From NCBI RefSeq assembly GCF_000714545.1, contig NZ_AUNB01000040.1, forward strand, positions 62,001 through 126,000: 64,000 nucleotides of DNA, given 5' to 3'. Positions 1 through 9,887 of this stretch are shown piece by piece (position 1 is the stretch's first letter; the number at the start of each line of letters is the position of its first letter). The DNA comes from Thioclava indica (GTDB taxonomy: Bacteria; Pseudomonadota; Alphaproteobacteria; Rhodobacterales; Rhodobacteraceae). The position numbers and the translations under genes were made by a program. The notes below the pieces were generated by a model. It made no database searches, had not been told where the DNA came from, and worked only from the letters and a program-made list of their open reading frames with translations.

Positions 1-8
1 TTAAGCAT
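1..8 (-). CDS. possible start of the next cytochrome c maturation gene (5' fragment)
   Basis: On the minus strand an ATG at 8-6 lies three bases after the ccmF stop codon and is followed by CTT and the window edge. In alphaproteobacteria ccmF is usually followed by ccmG or ccmH in the same direction, so this could be the start of that gene. Only two full codons are visible, so neither the product nor the start can be established. Confidence 0.3.
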
Positions 9-11
9 TGC

Positions 12-1979
12 TTATTCCGCCGGGGTTGCATGGGTCGGCGCAGGGCTGGCCTTGCGTGCCCCCGCCGCGACGCGGTAGCGCCGATCCGAAAGGCTGAGCA
101 AACCACCCAGCGCCATGATGATCGCCCCCGCCCAGATCCAATCCGCGAACGGCTTGATATAAGTGCGCACCGCATAGCCGCCATCCTGTTGCGGATCCCC
201 GATCACCAGATAGATGTCACGCAGGAAGGTGGTGTGAATCGCGGCCTCGGTCGTGGGCATACGCTGCACCGGATAGACGCGTTTCTCGGGATGCATCGTG
301 GCAATCAGCTTGCCGTCCTGTTTGACCGTCATCGTGCCGGTTGAGGACATGTAGTTCGGCCCCTGCACTTCTTGCACCTTGTCGAGCGTAATTTGATAGC
401 CGTCCACGGTGAAGGGTTCGCCAAGTTTGGCCACGCGGATATTTTCGACCGAGCCTGCCATCAGCAAACCAATGCCGATAAAGGTGATGCCAAGACCGGA
501 ATGCGCGGTGGCCTTGCCCCAGTCGGCGCGCGGCAGACGGCGCAGACGCGACGGGGTGCGGCCCGCGCGGGTCCACAGCTCGGTTGCAGCGCCCAGCACC
601 AGCCAGCTTCCAAGGAAGGTCGCGATCAGCGCCATCAGCGAGTTGCCCGATTCCAGCGACCACGCCAGACCGCCAATCGCCAGCGCCAGCACGAAGGCCG
701 GAACGAGGTTGCGCATAGTGCGGCCAAGGCGCGCGCGCTTCCACGGCATCATCGCGCCAATCGGCAGCACAAGCGCCAGAATGATCATGAACGGCGTAAA
801 CGCCTGATCAAAAAACGGCGCCCCGACCGAGAGTTTGCGACCAAAGAACATCTCGGCCACCAGCGGCCAGACCGTGCCGACGAACACCACCAAAGCGGCG
901 ACAGCCAGCAAGATATTGTTTACCACCAGCGCCGTTTCGCGCGAGACCATCGAGAACACGCCCTTGGCCTGCATCGAGGTCGCGCGGAACGCATAGAGCG
1001 TCAGCGCCCCGCCCACGAAGAAGGCCAAGATGCCAAGGATAAAGATGCCACGCGAGGGATCAGAGGCAAAGCTGTGCACCGAGGTAATCACCCCCGAACG
1101 CACGATAAACGTCCCGATCAGCGAGAAGCCAAAGGCCATGATCGACAGCAAAATCGTCCAGCTTTTCAGCGACTCGCGCTTTTCCACGACAACCGCGGAA
1201 TGCAGCAGCGCTGCGGCCAGCAACCACGGCATGAACGAGGCATTCTCGACCGGATCCCAGAACCAGAAGCCGCCCCAGCCAAGCTCGTAATAGGCCCACC
1301 ACGAGCCCAGCGCGATACCGATGGTCAGGAACACCCAAGCCGCCAGCGTCCACGGGCGCACCCAGCGTGCCCAAGCCGCATCAACGCGCCCCTCAAGCAG
1401 GGCGGCAACGGCGAACGAAAACGCCATCGAAAGACCAACATAGCCGAGATACAGAAACGGCGGGTGAAACGCGAGACCGGGGTCTTGCAGCAGCGGGTTC
1501 ATCCCCTCACCGTTAAAGGGCGGCTCGGCGAGGCGCGTAAACGGGTTCGAGGTGAAAATGATAAACGCAAGGAAGGCCACGCCGATCCAGGCTTGGACTG
1601 ACAGCACACGCGCACGCAAGCGCGGCGGCAAGGCCCCCCCGAAGAACGCGGCAGCAGCCCCGAACAACGCAAGGATCAGCACCCAGAGCAGCATCGAGCC
1701 CTCGTGGTTGCCCCAAACGCCGGTCACCTTATACAGCATCGGCTTGTCGGTGTGGGAATTGGCCCAGACCAGTTTCAGCGAGAAATCCGACACCACAAAC
1801 GCGTGGGTCAACGCAGCAAAGCTGGCCACAAGCAGCAGGAATTGCGCAATTGCGGCAGGATCGCCCACCGCCATCCAGCCGCGCCAGCCTTTATGCGCGC
1901 CTACCAGTGGCACAATGCCCTGCACCAGCGCTACACCAAGTGCCAAAATCAGGGCAAAATGGCCAAGTTCATTGATCAT
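12..1979 (-). CDS. ccmF: cytochrome c heme lyase subunit CcmF
   Basis: A 655-residue polytopic inner-membrane protein of the CcmF/NrfE family. It works with CcmH to attach heme, delivered by CcmE, to apocytochromes c in the periplasm. The tryptophan-rich heme-handling segment WGGFWFWDPVEN lies at about residues 235-246. Conserved histidine-bearing loops flank it (HPPFLY near 172, VHSFASD near 301). Length matches the family (about 650). The ATG at 1979 has a strong AGGAGG ribosome site 7 bases upstream. The gene probably continues a ccm operon beyond the left edge. Confidence 0.96.
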   Translation of the reverse strand: MINELGHFALILALGVALVQGIVPLVGAHKGWRGWMAVGDPAAIAQFLLLVASFAALTHAFVVSDFSLKLVWANSHTDKPMLYKVTGVWGNHEGSMLLWVLILALFGAAAAFFGGALPPRLRARVLSVQAWIGVAFLAFIIFTSNPFTRLAEPPFNGEGMNPLLQDPGLAFHPPFLYLGYVGLSMAFSFAVAALLEGRVDAAWARWVRPWTLAAWVFLTIGIALGSWWAYYELGWGGFWFWDPVENASFMPWLLAAALLHSAVVVEKRESLKSWTILLSIMAFGFSLIGTFIVRSGVITSVHSFASDPSRGIFILGILAFFVGGALTLYAFRATSMQAKGVFSMVSRETALVVNNILLAVAALVVFVGTVWPLVAEMFFGRKLSVGAPFFDQAFTPFMIILALVLPIGAMMPWKRARLGRTMRNLVPAFVLALAIGGLAWSLESGNSLMALIATFLGSWLVLGAATELWTRAGRTPSRLRRLPRADWGKATAHSGLGITFIGIGLLMAGSVENIRVAKLGEPFTVDGYQITLDKVQEVQGPNYMSSTGTMTVKQDGKLIATMHPEKRVYPVQRMPTTEAAIHTTFLRDIYLVIGDPQQDGGYAVRTYIKPFADWIWAGAIIMALGGLLSLSDRRYRVAAGARKASPAPTHATPAE

Positions 1980-2195
1980 CGGGAATCCTCCTGTCGCGTC
2001 GGCAGCATAGAGGCAAGTTCGGCTGCGGCCAAGGAGGATGCGCGCCGATGTCGCAACTTGTCACGACTCCGTGAGTGGCCGCTCTTGGCAGGGCGCGCTA
2101 TGTGACTTTATCCACCTCGTTTATCACCGTGCCATTGCGGTCTTTTCAATGGGTCTTTTGGCGGCGACGGGGCGGATATGGAAGAAGGAAATGTG

Positions 2196-2603
2196 ATGCG
2201 TGCGATTATGATCGGATCGGCTCTGACTTTGGCGGCATTAGCCGGATGCAAGGCTGAAACTCCAGACCCGCTTGAGGCGCTCGCGCCCAATGTGATCTGG
2301 AAAGTGACCGAGATCGGCGGGGCTGCGGTGCCCTCCACGGTCGAAGTCACGCTGACCCATCCCAGCAAGGGGCTGATCGCGGGCAATTCGGGCTGCAACC
2401 GCTATAACGGGCGGATCTCGACGCAAGACGGGCGCGTCCGGGTTGGCGAGTTGGCGGGCACGCGGATGATGTGCCCCCCCGATGTGATGGACGTGGAAGG
2501 TGCGTTCCATTCCAATATCGCGCGCGTTGACGCGGTGAAAATGGTTGGCGACAAGCTGCAACTGCTGGAAAATGGCACGCCGGTGATCATCGCCGAACAC
2601 TAG
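2196..2603 (+). CDS. META/HslJ-domain lipoprotein
   Basis: A 135-residue lipoprotein. The N-terminus is a short signal peptide ending in the lipobox LAGC. The remainder fits the META (HslJ-like) domain, with the typical SGCNRYNG core and a later MMCPP segment. I chose the ATG at 2196 over the in-frame ATG at 2178 because AAGGAA sits 5 bases before it and the signal peptide then starts correctly. Members are linked to heat-shock or novobiocin resistance phenotypes in E. coli, but the molecular role is unknown. It is divergent from ccmF. Confidence 0.85.
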   Translation: MRAIMIGSALTLAALAGCKAETPDPLEALAPNVIWKVTEIGGAAVPSTVEVTLTHPSKGLIAGNSGCNRYNGRISTQDGRVRVGELAGTRMMCPPDVMDVEGAFHSNIARVDAVKMVGDKLQLLENGTPVIIAEH

Positions 2604-2681
2604 AGGAGACGGGCGGCGGCGCCGTCGCGAACGTGCCAAGTTCTTCTTGACCGGCGGGGCGGGCGTGGCACACTCGCGCCC

Positions 2682-3410
2682 ATGTTTCCGCTGCGCGATC
2701 ATAACCCCTCGGGCAAAACACCTTATGTGACTTGGGCGCTGATTGCGATCAATTGCGCGGTCTATGTGATGACCGCCGATTGGGGGCTGGATATGCGCGG
2801 GTTCTGGTTGCGCAACGCGCTGTGGCCGGGGGCTGTGACGCAGGGCGAGATGCTGCCCGGGCTGGTGAGCCATATGTTCCTGCATGCGGGAATTTTGCAT
2901 CTGGCCGGGAATATGCTGTTTCTCTGGGTGTTTGGCGACAACCTTGAAGACCAGTTGGGCCATGTCATTTTTGCCGCCTTCTATCTGGCCTGTGGGCTGG
3001 TCGCCGCCCTTGCGCATGTGGTGACCGATCCCGGTTCAATGGTGCCGATGGTGGGGGCCTCGGGGGCGATTGCGGGGGTGATGGGGGGCTATGTGTTGCT
3101 ATTCCCGCGCGCGCGCATCGACGTGATGTTTTTCTTTGTGCTGATCTACAAAATCTGGCCGGTGCCTGCTTGGGTGGTGCTGGGGCTGTGGTTTGCCCTT
3201 CAGGTCGGCAGTGAAATCATCGCCGGAACCAGCGGCGGCGTTGCGCATATGGCCCATATCGGGGGCTTTGTGGCGGGGCTTGCGCTGTGCATCCCGCTGT
3301 GGTTGGTCTTGGGTGGGCCGAGGTTCTGGACCCGCACCCACGGCCACCCGCCCCACCCCGCAAGCCGCATCGGGCAAACCCCGATCCCCGTTGTCAGGAG
3401 AGAGCGCTAA
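2682..3410 (+). CDS. rhomboid-family intramembrane serine protease
   Basis: A 242-residue protein with about six membrane segments. The catalytic serine is in the GASG motif (Ser127), and the partner histidine is in AHIGG (His192). An HxxxN-type segment lies near residues 73-77. Both catalytic residues are present, so the protein should be active in cleaving transmembrane substrates. The stop codon shares one base with the start of the downstream GFA-fold gene (TAATG), so the two are probably translationally coupled. The substrate is unknown, and no strong ribosome site precedes this start. Confidence 0.9.
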   Translation: MFPLRDHNPSGKTPYVTWALIAINCAVYVMTADWGLDMRGFWLRNALWPGAVTQGEMLPGLVSHMFLHAGILHLAGNMLFLWVFGDNLEDQLGHVIFAAFYLACGLVAALAHVVTDPGSMVPMVGASGAIAGVMGGYVLLFPRARIDVMFFFVLIYKIWPVPAWVVLGLWFALQVGSEIIAGTSGGVAHMAHIGGFVAGLALCIPLWLVLGGPRFWTRTHGHPPHPASRIGQTPIPVVRRER

Positions 3411-3796
3411 TGTTGCCCGATATTCAAACGCCCCACCGGCTGAGCTGTCATTGCGGCGCGGTGGAGATGGCGGTCACGCTTAGCGATGGGTTGGCGACGG
3501 CGCGGCGGTGTGACTGCTCGTTCTGTCGGCGGCGCGGGGCGGTGGCGGTCAGCGCGCCCCTTGATGGTATCCGGATCTTGAAGGGGGCCGAGAACCTGAC
3601 GCTCTATCAATTCGGCACGATGACGGCGAAGCATTATTTCTGCAAGACTTGCGGGATTTACACCCATCATCAGCGCCGCTCGAACCCCAATGAATACGGG
3701 GTGAATGCCGCCTGTCTTGAGGGGGTGAATCCGCGTGATCTGGACCCGGTGCGTTGGGCCGATGGCGTCAATCACCCGCGTGATCGGACCGGATGA
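3410..3796 (+). CDS. GFA-fold (glutathione-dependent formaldehyde-activating enzyme/CENP-V family) protein
   Basis: A 128-residue small zinc protein of the GFA family. The cysteine clusters of the fold are visible: CHC at 13-15, CDCSFC at 34-39 and CKTC near 80. Many members are annotated as S-(hydroxymethyl)glutathione synthase, but that activity is unproven for most of the family, so only the fold is claimed. The ATG at 3410 overlaps the rhomboid stop and has AGGAGAG just upstream. The 3' end overlaps the convergent GMC oxidoreductase gene by 29 bases. Confidence 0.85.
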   Translation: MLPDIQTPHRLSCHCGAVEMAVTLSDGLATARRCDCSFCRRRGAVAVSAPLDGIRILKGAENLTLYQFGTMTAKHYFCKTCGIYTHHQRRSNPNEYGVNAACLEGVNPRDLDPVRWADGVNHPRDRTG

Positions 3797-5381
3797 AATC
3801 GGCGGCGCGCTCGGCGATCATGATCGTGGGCGCGTTGGTATTGCCCGAAACCAGTTTCGGCATCACCGAGGCATCCACCACCCGCAGCCCCGCGATCCCA
3901 CGCACGCGCAGCTGCGGATCGACCACCGCCATGTCGTCGCGCCCCATCTTGCAGGTGCCCACGGGGTGATAGATCGTATCGGCACGCGCACGAATATCAG
4001 CCATCAGCGCCGCGTCCGATCCGTCATGGGAATACAGCTTGCGCCCGCGCCACGGGGCGAGTTCGGGCGCGTCTGTGATGGTTTCCAGCAGCCGCGCGGC
4101 GCGCAGCATCAACGCCTGATCGCGCGGGTCTTGGAGGAAAGCCGGATCAATCAGCGGCGCGGCGCGCGGGTCAGCACTCGCAAGGCGCAGCGTGCCGCGC
4201 GATTTCGGGCGCAGCGCGCAGATATGGGCCGACCAGCCATCGGCGAGATGGGGTTTGCGCATATGCTGATCGACGATGCCGACGACGAAATGGAGTTGCA
4301 GATCAGGGCGGTTGAGGCTGGGATCCGAGCGCAAAAACGCCCCGCCCTCGGCCATAGGGGAGGCAAACAGCCCCTCGCCATGCTTGCGCCAGCTTGCCGC
4401 CGCGCGCGCCATCCGCATCAGCCCGCGCGGGTTAAGGCCAACAACATCGCGGCGCGGCGAGGTGTAGCTGATAATGTAATCTAGGTGGTCATGCAGGTTC
4501 GCGCCCACGCCGGGCAGATCAAGGATCGGATCAATCCCGTGTTCGCGCAGATGATCGGCGGGGCCGATGCCCGAGAGCATCAAGAGTTGCGGCGAGCCGA
4601 ACGCACCCGCGCTGACAATCACTTCGCGCCGCGCCGTGATGTGCTGGCGCTTGCGCCCTTGGCGCACCAGCGCCCCGGTGGCGCGGTCGTCCTCGATCAG
4701 GATTTTCTCGGCCCGCGCAAGCGTCATCACCGTCAGGTTGGGGCGCGCCATGACCGGATGCAAATAGGCGGCGGCCGCCGAGCATCGCTCGCCCTTGCGC
4801 GGCCCGTCCCAGAACTGCGTGACCTGATAGAGCCCCGCGCCTATCTGCTCGGGGCCGTTGAAATCCGCATTGGGCGGGCATTGCACGGCACCGCAGGCCT
4901 CGACGAAAGCACGCGAGATCGGGCGCGGGCGGCACTGATCGCCCACTTGCAGCGGACCTTGATCACCATGCAGATCGGACGCGCCGTGCATGTTGCGCTC
5001 GCTCGCCAGAAACCACGGCTTGCAACTGTCCCAATCCCAGCCCTCGGCCCCCATCTCGGCCCAGTCGTTGTAATCCTGCGGCTGGCCGCGCAGATACAGC
5101 ATCGCGTTGATCGCAGACGACCCGCCAAGCCCGCGCCCGCGCGGCTGAAAGCCCCGCCGCCCGTTCAGGCCAGCCTGCGGCGTTGTGTGAAATGCCCAGT
5201 TGTGGATTTTCGGGCGTCCCGAGACAAGCGCGGCGACCAGCGCGGGTGCGCGAACAAAGATGTCACGCGCCTCACGGCCCGCCTCGATCAGGCAGACGGT
5301 GACGGTTGGGTCAGCCGACAGCCGCGCAGCCAGAACCGCGCCCGCCGAGCCTCCGCCCAAGATCAGGTAATCAAAACGCAA
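3768..5381 (-). CDS. GMC-family FAD-dependent oxidoreductase (alcohol/choline dehydrogenase-like)
   Basis: A 537-residue glucose-methanol-choline oxidoreductase. The dinucleotide-binding motif GGGSAG is at 9-14, the GMC signature GGSSAINAMLYLRG is near 87-100, and the C-terminal active-site region has VGTCKMG and then NTNAP. Such enzymes oxidise alcohols with FAD. The alcohol cannot be told from sequence, although PEG/aliphatic alcohol and choline dehydrogenases are the nearest types. Translation appears to start at a TTG (5381) behind AGGGGAGGGG. No betaine genes are adjacent, so choline is not favoured. Confidence 0.9.
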   Translation of the reverse strand: MRFDYLILGGGSAGAVLAARLSADPTVTVCLIEAGREARDIFVRAPALVAALVSGRPKIHNWAFHTTPQAGLNGRRGFQPRGRGLGGSSAINAMLYLRGQPQDYNDWAEMGAEGWDWDSCKPWFLASERNMHGASDLHGDQGPLQVGDQCRPRPISRAFVEACGAVQCPPNADFNGPEQIGAGLYQVTQFWDGPRKGERCSAAAAYLHPVMARPNLTVMTLARAEKILIEDDRATGALVRQGRKRQHITARREVIVSAGAFGSPQLLMLSGIGPADHLREHGIDPILDLPGVGANLHDHLDYIISYTSPRRDVVGLNPRGLMRMARAAASWRKHGEGLFASPMAEGGAFLRSDPSLNRPDLQLHFVVGIVDQHMRKPHLADGWSAHICALRPKSRGTLRLASADPRAAPLIDPAFLQDPRDQALMLRAARLLETITDAPELAPWRGRKLYSHDGSDAALMADIRARADTIYHPVGTCKMGRDDMAVVDPQLRVRGIAGLRVVDASVMPKLVSGNTNAPTIMIAERAADFIRSDHAGD

Positions 5382-5449
5382 AAGGCCCCTCCCCTTATGG
5401 GAAAGAGCCTATCGCGTTTTTCCAAACGGCAAAGGGTGACGCAGCGTCT

Positions 5450-7870
5450 CTAGCCGCGCAGGCTGCCGCCCGTCGCCTTGGCGACCTTGTCGATGATCTT
5501 GGCGCTCACCGCCTCGATCTCGGCATCGGTCAGGGTCTTGTCACTGGGCTGCAAGCGCACCGAGAGCGCGATGGATTTCTTGCCCGCGCCCATCTGTTCC
5601 TCGGCCTTGGCACCGGTGAACTGGTCAAACACCTGCACGCTGTCGATCAGCTTTTTATCCGCACCAAGGGCAGCGTTGACAGCGGTGATCGCCTCGACTT
5701 TCGCGTCTACGACAAAGGCAAAATCGCGCTCCACCGCTTGCAGATCAGAGCTGCTCAGCGCGGGGCGAGTTGCGCCTTTCTTCTTCGGGAAAGGCACGTT
5801 TTCCAGCCAGATCGTAAAGGCGACAGCGGGGCCTTTGACGCCCATTTCGCGCAACGTCTTGGGATGCACCTCGCCAAAGCTGGCCAGCACATTCGGGCCA
5901 AGCGCCAGCGTGCCCGCGCGACCGGGATGCCACCAAGCGTCAAGCTTGCGATTGATCTGCGCGCGCGCAGGCGCCCCGATGGCGGAAAGTGCGGCCTCAA
6001 GATCGGCCTTGGCGTCATACAGATCGACCGGGCGGCGCGAGCCCCACGGATCACGCGGACCGGCCTGACCGACCAGCAGACCCGCCGCTTGCACCACCTG
6101 TTCACCCGGCTCGCCACCACTGAAGGCAGGGCCGACCTCGAACAGGGCCAGATCCGAGAAGCCGCGTGCCTGATTGCGTGCGGCAGCCTGCAAGAGACCG
6201 GGCAGCAGATCGGGGCGCATATGGGTCATTTCCGAGCTGATCGGGTTGTCCAGCTTCGTCGCATCCGCGCCACCGCCGAACAGCGTGGCCGAGGCCGCGT
6301 CGATAAAGGAATAGGTCACACATTCATTGTAACCAAGGCTGGCAATCATGCGCCGCGCCATGCGGGTGCGCACCTGCATCGGCGTCAGGATCGGGTCCGG
6401 CACACCGGAGGTTTCGCGCGCCATCGGTGTGCCTTGCAGCTTGGTGAGCGAGGCGATGCGGGCCACTTCCTCGACCAGATCGGCCGCGCCCAGAACATCG
6501 GGACGCCAGCTTGGCGGAGTCGCCATATCGCCGTTCAGCGTAAAGCCCAGCGCCGTAAGCGTTTCGCGCTGCGTGGCCTCGGGGATGTCCATGCCGACCA
6601 GCGAAATCACCCGCGCGGGGTCCAGACGATAGGCGCGCGTGGTGTCGGGCACCGCGCCATCCATCGCAATTTCCGAGGCTTCACCACCGCACAGATCCAG
6701 CACCATCTGCGTCGCCAGTTCCAAGCCCGGAAGGGTGAACTCGGGGTCGATGCCACGTTCAAACCGATAGCGCGCATCCGAGTTGATTTTCAGCGCGCGG
6801 CCCGTGGCTGCAATGGTGATGGGCGTCCAATAGGCGGATTCCAGAAAGACATCGGTCGTGGTTTCATCCGCGCCCGAGGCCTCGCCGCCCATAATCCCGG
6901 CAAGGCTTTCAACGCCGTTATCATCGCAAATTACCATGTCGCCCGCGCGCATCGTGTAGGTTTTCTCATCCAGCGCGAGAAATTCCTCGCCGCCCTTGGC
7001 AGGCTGGATGCGCAGATCGCCTGCGACCTTGGCCATGTCGAACACATGCAGCGGGCGGTTCAGGTCATAGGTAAAATAGTTGGTGATATCGACCAGCGCG
7101 GAAATCGGGCGCAAGCCAATCGCGCGCAGGCGTTTTTGCAGCCACTCGGGGCTGGGGCCGTTGGTGACGCCGCGAATGACGCGACCGGCAAATAGCGGGC
7201 AGCCCGTTTCCTTGAGCGCGGGATCAATGCTGACCGAAACGGGGCTGGGGAAGCCGCCGGGCACGGGCTCGACCTCTAGCGGTTTGAGCATCCCCAAACC
7301 GCGCGCGGCCAGATCGCGCGCAATGCCGCGCACGCCCAAAGCATCGGGGCGGTTGGGGGTGATGGCGATGTCGAACACCGGGTCCACGGCCTCGGGGCGG
7401 TTGGCGGCCAGCCAGTCGGTGAACTTTTGCCCGACCTCGGCCCCCACTGAATCGGCGGGCAGCTCGATGATGCCGTTATGCTCGTCGCTCAGCTCCAGCT
7501 CGCGCTCGGACGCCATCATGCCGTGGGACTCGACGCCGCGAATTTTACCAACGCTCAGCGTCACATCAATGCCTGGCACATAATCGCCGGGCTTGCACAG
7601 CACGACGGTGATCCCCTCACGCGCATTGGGTGCCCCGCACACGATCTGCTTTTCGCCCTCATCGGTCAGCACCGTGCACACCCGCAGACGGTCTGCATCG
7701 GGGTGCTGTTGGGCGGCGGTAACGCGGGCCAGCGTAAAGGCGGCCAGCTTGGCGGCGGGGTCGATGACCTCTTCGACCTCAAGCCCCAGATCGGTCAGCG
7801 CATAGGCGATCTCATCGACGGAGGCCGTGGTATCAAGGTGATCCTTGAGCCAGGAGAGTGTGAATTTCAT
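5450..7870 (-). CDS. pheT: phenylalanyl-tRNA synthetase beta subunit
   Basis: An 806-residue PheRS beta chain, full length for bacteria. The domains run in the expected order: N-terminal tRNA-binding OB fold (about 40-150), B3/B4 editing domain (about 210-380), B5 domain, inactive catalytic-like domain, and the C-terminal FDX-ACB anticodon-binding domain (about 710-805, with VERDFAFVV). It pairs with PheS, encoded upstream at 8739-9812, as an alpha2beta2 enzyme that charges tRNA-Phe. Two small genes separate pheS from pheT here. The ATG at 7870 has AGGGA 5 bases upstream. Confidence 0.98.
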   Translation of the reverse strand: MKFTLSWLKDHLDTTASVDEIAYALTDLGLEVEEVIDPAAKLAAFTLARVTAAQQHPDADRLRVCTVLTDEGEKQIVCGAPNAREGITVVLCKPGDYVPGIDVTLSVGKIRGVESHGMMASERELELSDEHNGIIELPADSVGAEVGQKFTDWLAANRPEAVDPVFDIAITPNRPDALGVRGIARDLAARGLGMLKPLEVEPVPGGFPSPVSVSIDPALKETGCPLFAGRVIRGVTNGPSPEWLQKRLRAIGLRPISALVDITNYFTYDLNRPLHVFDMAKVAGDLRIQPAKGGEEFLALDEKTYTMRAGDMVICDDNGVESLAGIMGGEASGADETTTDVFLESAYWTPITIAATGRALKINSDARYRFERGIDPEFTLPGLELATQMVLDLCGGEASEIAMDGAVPDTTRAYRLDPARVISLVGMDIPEATQRETLTALGFTLNGDMATPPSWRPDVLGAADLVEEVARIASLTKLQGTPMARETSGVPDPILTPMQVRTRMARRMIASLGYNECVTYSFIDAASATLFGGGADATKLDNPISSEMTHMRPDLLPGLLQAAARNQARGFSDLALFEVGPAFSGGEPGEQVVQAAGLLVGQAGPRDPWGSRRPVDLYDAKADLEAALSAIGAPARAQINRKLDAWWHPGRAGTLALGPNVLASFGEVHPKTLREMGVKGPAVAFTIWLENVPFPKKKGATRPALSSSDLQAVERDFAFVVDAKVEAITAVNAALGADKKLIDSVQVFDQFTGAKAEEQMGAGKKSIALSVRLQPSDKTLTDAEIEAVSAKIIDKVAKATGGSLRG

Positions 7871-7885
7871 GGGCGTCCCTCGGGG

Positions 7886-8173
7886 TTACTTGCGCTGCGC
7901 GAGCTCCTTGTAATCGCCCATGCGCAGAAGTTTCAACTCCCGCCAGAGCCGGATCGAGGGTTTTGCGGCGAAAAGCACCGATCCGATAAGGAAAAGCCAC
8001 GTTCCCGGGATCATCAGGCTTTCGAAGAAGAAGAAGATCGAGCCGACGATGAAACAAAACGCCGCGCCGAAATCGACCACGGTGTAGGCGATCTCGGTAT
8101 AGGCGTAAAAGCGACGCTGTTCGGGGGATTGCTCGTGCGCGGGGGTGTCGAAGATGAGGTTTTGCTCGGTCAT
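7886..8173 (-). CDS. YrhK-domain small membrane protein
   Basis: A 95-residue protein with two hydrophobic segments (about 30-50 and 55-72) and the YrhK-type pattern of an aromatic-rich first helix, a short turn, and a second helix ending in KPSIRL. The family function is unknown. A good AGGAAG ribosome site precedes the ATG. It sits just upstream of pheT in the same direction with a 15-base gap, and so is probably co-transcribed. Confidence 0.75.
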   Translation of the reverse strand: MTEQNLIFDTPAHEQSPEQRRFYAYTEIAYTVVDFGAAFCFIVGSIFFFFESLMIPGTWLFLIGSVLFAAKPSIRLWRELKLLRMGDYKELAQRK

Positions 8174-8286
8174 GGGCTTCCTTTTTGTGGTGGGTTTGGT
8201 GGGGAAGCGTCGGGAGGGGGGCGTAGGTTCCTATTAGTTCTAACCGCAGGTTAAATTAGTCTCTACGCGGAGCGTAAGGAAATTAA

Positions 8287-8739
8287 TTACTTCGCAAGAT
8301 CACGTTTCATTGCAGCAACGAGTTTCTCCCGCATTTCCCAAACGTCGTCCCGTTTCACAACCGATCGCCGAGTAACGATACCCGTGTTGTGTTTAACTTC
8401 GAGCGACACTCGACGTACTAACAGACAGGCCAAATCGAAGACCTCTCGTTCTCCCAATATCTCTAGCTGCCCGAGTACGCCTGTCAGTCGGCGAAACTGA
8501 GCCTTTTTATCTGCACCCTCGCGAATCTCACGCTCGAGCAAGAAGTCTTCGAGATGAGAGAGAAACTGTCCGTAACTCTCGCGCTTGTCTCTATTCCAGT
8601 CATTCACTCGATCAAAACGTTTCTGACGAGGGTAGGCTACGTACGCGATCCACAATGCTGTGCCAGAGGCTATTACTGCCGCCAACACAGTTAGCGAACC
8701 CTGAAGGACCCTCGGATCGAGTTCCTTCAGCCACTCCAT
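8287..8739 (-). CDS. unrecognised single-pass membrane protein of foreign composition
   Basis: A 150-residue protein I do not recognise. One membrane helix (about residues 13-35) is followed by a highly charged, mostly helical cytosolic part. By eye the gene is clearly richer in A+T, about half G+C, than pheS and pheT on either side, and its codon choice is less biased. This suggests later acquisition. Its ATG shares a base with the pheS stop codon (TAATG), so it would be translated by reinitiation from pheS. No toxin, antitoxin or enzyme motif is visible. Confidence 0.6.
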   Translation of the reverse strand: MEWLKELDPRVLQGSLTVLAAVIASGTALWIAYVAYPRQKRFDRVNDWNRDKRESYGQFLSHLEDFLLEREIREGADKKAQFRRLTGVLGQLEILGEREVFDLACLLVRRVSLEVKHNTGIVTRRSVVKRDDVWEMREKLVAAMKRDLAK

Positions 8740-9812
8740 TACCGGCTCAACCCACCAAACACCGTCGGCAGGTCCAGCGCATTGAACCCGTAATGCTTCA
8801 GCCAGCGCAGGTCGCTTTCAAAGAACGCGCGCAGGTCGGGGATGCCGTATTTCAGCATCGCCAACCGGTCGATGCCCATGCCAAAGGCAAAGCCTTGCCA
8901 CTCATTGGGGTCGATCCCGCCCGCTTCCAGCACTTTGGGGTGCATCATCCCCGAGCCGAGGATTTCCATCCAGTCGTCACCCTCGCCGATTTTCAGGCTG
9001 CCGCCCTTCCATGAGCAGCGGATATCGACCTCGGCCGAGGGCTCGGTGAAGGGGAAATGCGAGGCGCGAAAGCGCAGCTCGACCCCGTCCACCTCAAAGA
9101 ACGCCTTGCAGAATTCTTCGAGCACCCATTTCAGGTTCGCCATGGAAATATCGCGGCCAATCGCCATGCCCTCAACCTGATGGAACATCGGCGTGTGAGT
9201 CTGATCCATGTCCATGCGGTAAACGCGGCCCGGCGCGATCACGCGGATCGGCGCGCCCTGATCCAGCATCGCGCGGATCTGCACCGGCGAGGTATGAGTG
9301 CGCAGCACATGCGGCGGGCGGTTATCGCCCTCGGCGCGGTTCATGAAGAACGTGTCATGTTCCTGCCGCGCGGGGTGTTCGGGCGCGATGTTGAGCGCGT
9401 CGAAATTGTGCCAGTCATCTTCGATCTGCGGTCCCTCGGCCACGGCAAAGCCCATATCGGCGAAGATCGCGGTGACCTCATCCATGACTTGGCTGACCGG
9501 GTGGATGGTGCCCTGACGCCGCGGACGCCCCGGCAGCGTAACATCAAGCCATTCCTCGGCCAGGCGCGCATCCAGCGCCGCATCGGCCAGCGCCGCCTTT
9601 TTGGCGCGCAGGGCGGCGTCGATCTCATCCTTGAGAACATTGAGCGCCTTGCCCGTGGTCTGGCGCTCCTCGGGCGTCATCTTGCCCAGCTCGCGCATTT
9701 TGAGGCTGATTTCACCCTTCTTGCCCAAAGCGGCAAGGCGGATTTCCTCAAGCGCGGCCTCGTCACTGACCCCGGCCACGGCTTTCAGGTATTTTTCGCG
9801 CAGATCTTGCAT
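8739..9812 (-). CDS. pheS: phenylalanyl-tRNA synthetase alpha subunit
   Basis: A 357-residue PheRS alpha chain. It has the N-terminal coiled-coil region, then the class II catalytic core with RTHTSPVQ near residue 190, a motif 2 region (GRVYRMD) and motif 3 ([14 protein letters not shown]) near 320. It binds Phe, ATP and the tRNA acceptor end. The start at 9812 has GGGAAAG upstream. A ~137-bp palindromic repeat lies between this gene and rplT. Confidence 0.98.
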   Translation of the reverse strand: MQDLREKYLKAVAGVSDEAALEEIRLAALGKKGEISLKMRELGKMTPEERQTTGKALNVLKDEIDAALRAKKAALADAALDARLAEEWLDVTLPGRPRRQGTIHPVSQVMDEVTAIFADMGFAVAEGPQIEDDWHNFDALNIAPEHPARQEHDTFFMNRAEGDNRPPHVLRTHTSPVQIRAMLDQGAPIRVIAPGRVYRMDMDQTHTPMFHQVEGMAIGRDISMANLKWVLEEFCKAFFEVDGVELRFRASHFPFTEPSAEVDIRCSWKGGSLKIGEGDDWMEILGSGMMHPKVLEAGGIDPNEWQGFAFGMGIDRLAMLKYGIPDLRAFFESDLRWLKHYGFNALDLPTVFGGLSR

Positions 9813-9887
9813 GTCTTTCCCGCCAAATTCTTTGGCCTAGGGGTTAGCCGCAGGGCGGACCGTTTGCAACCTCGCCTTTATAAGAAG

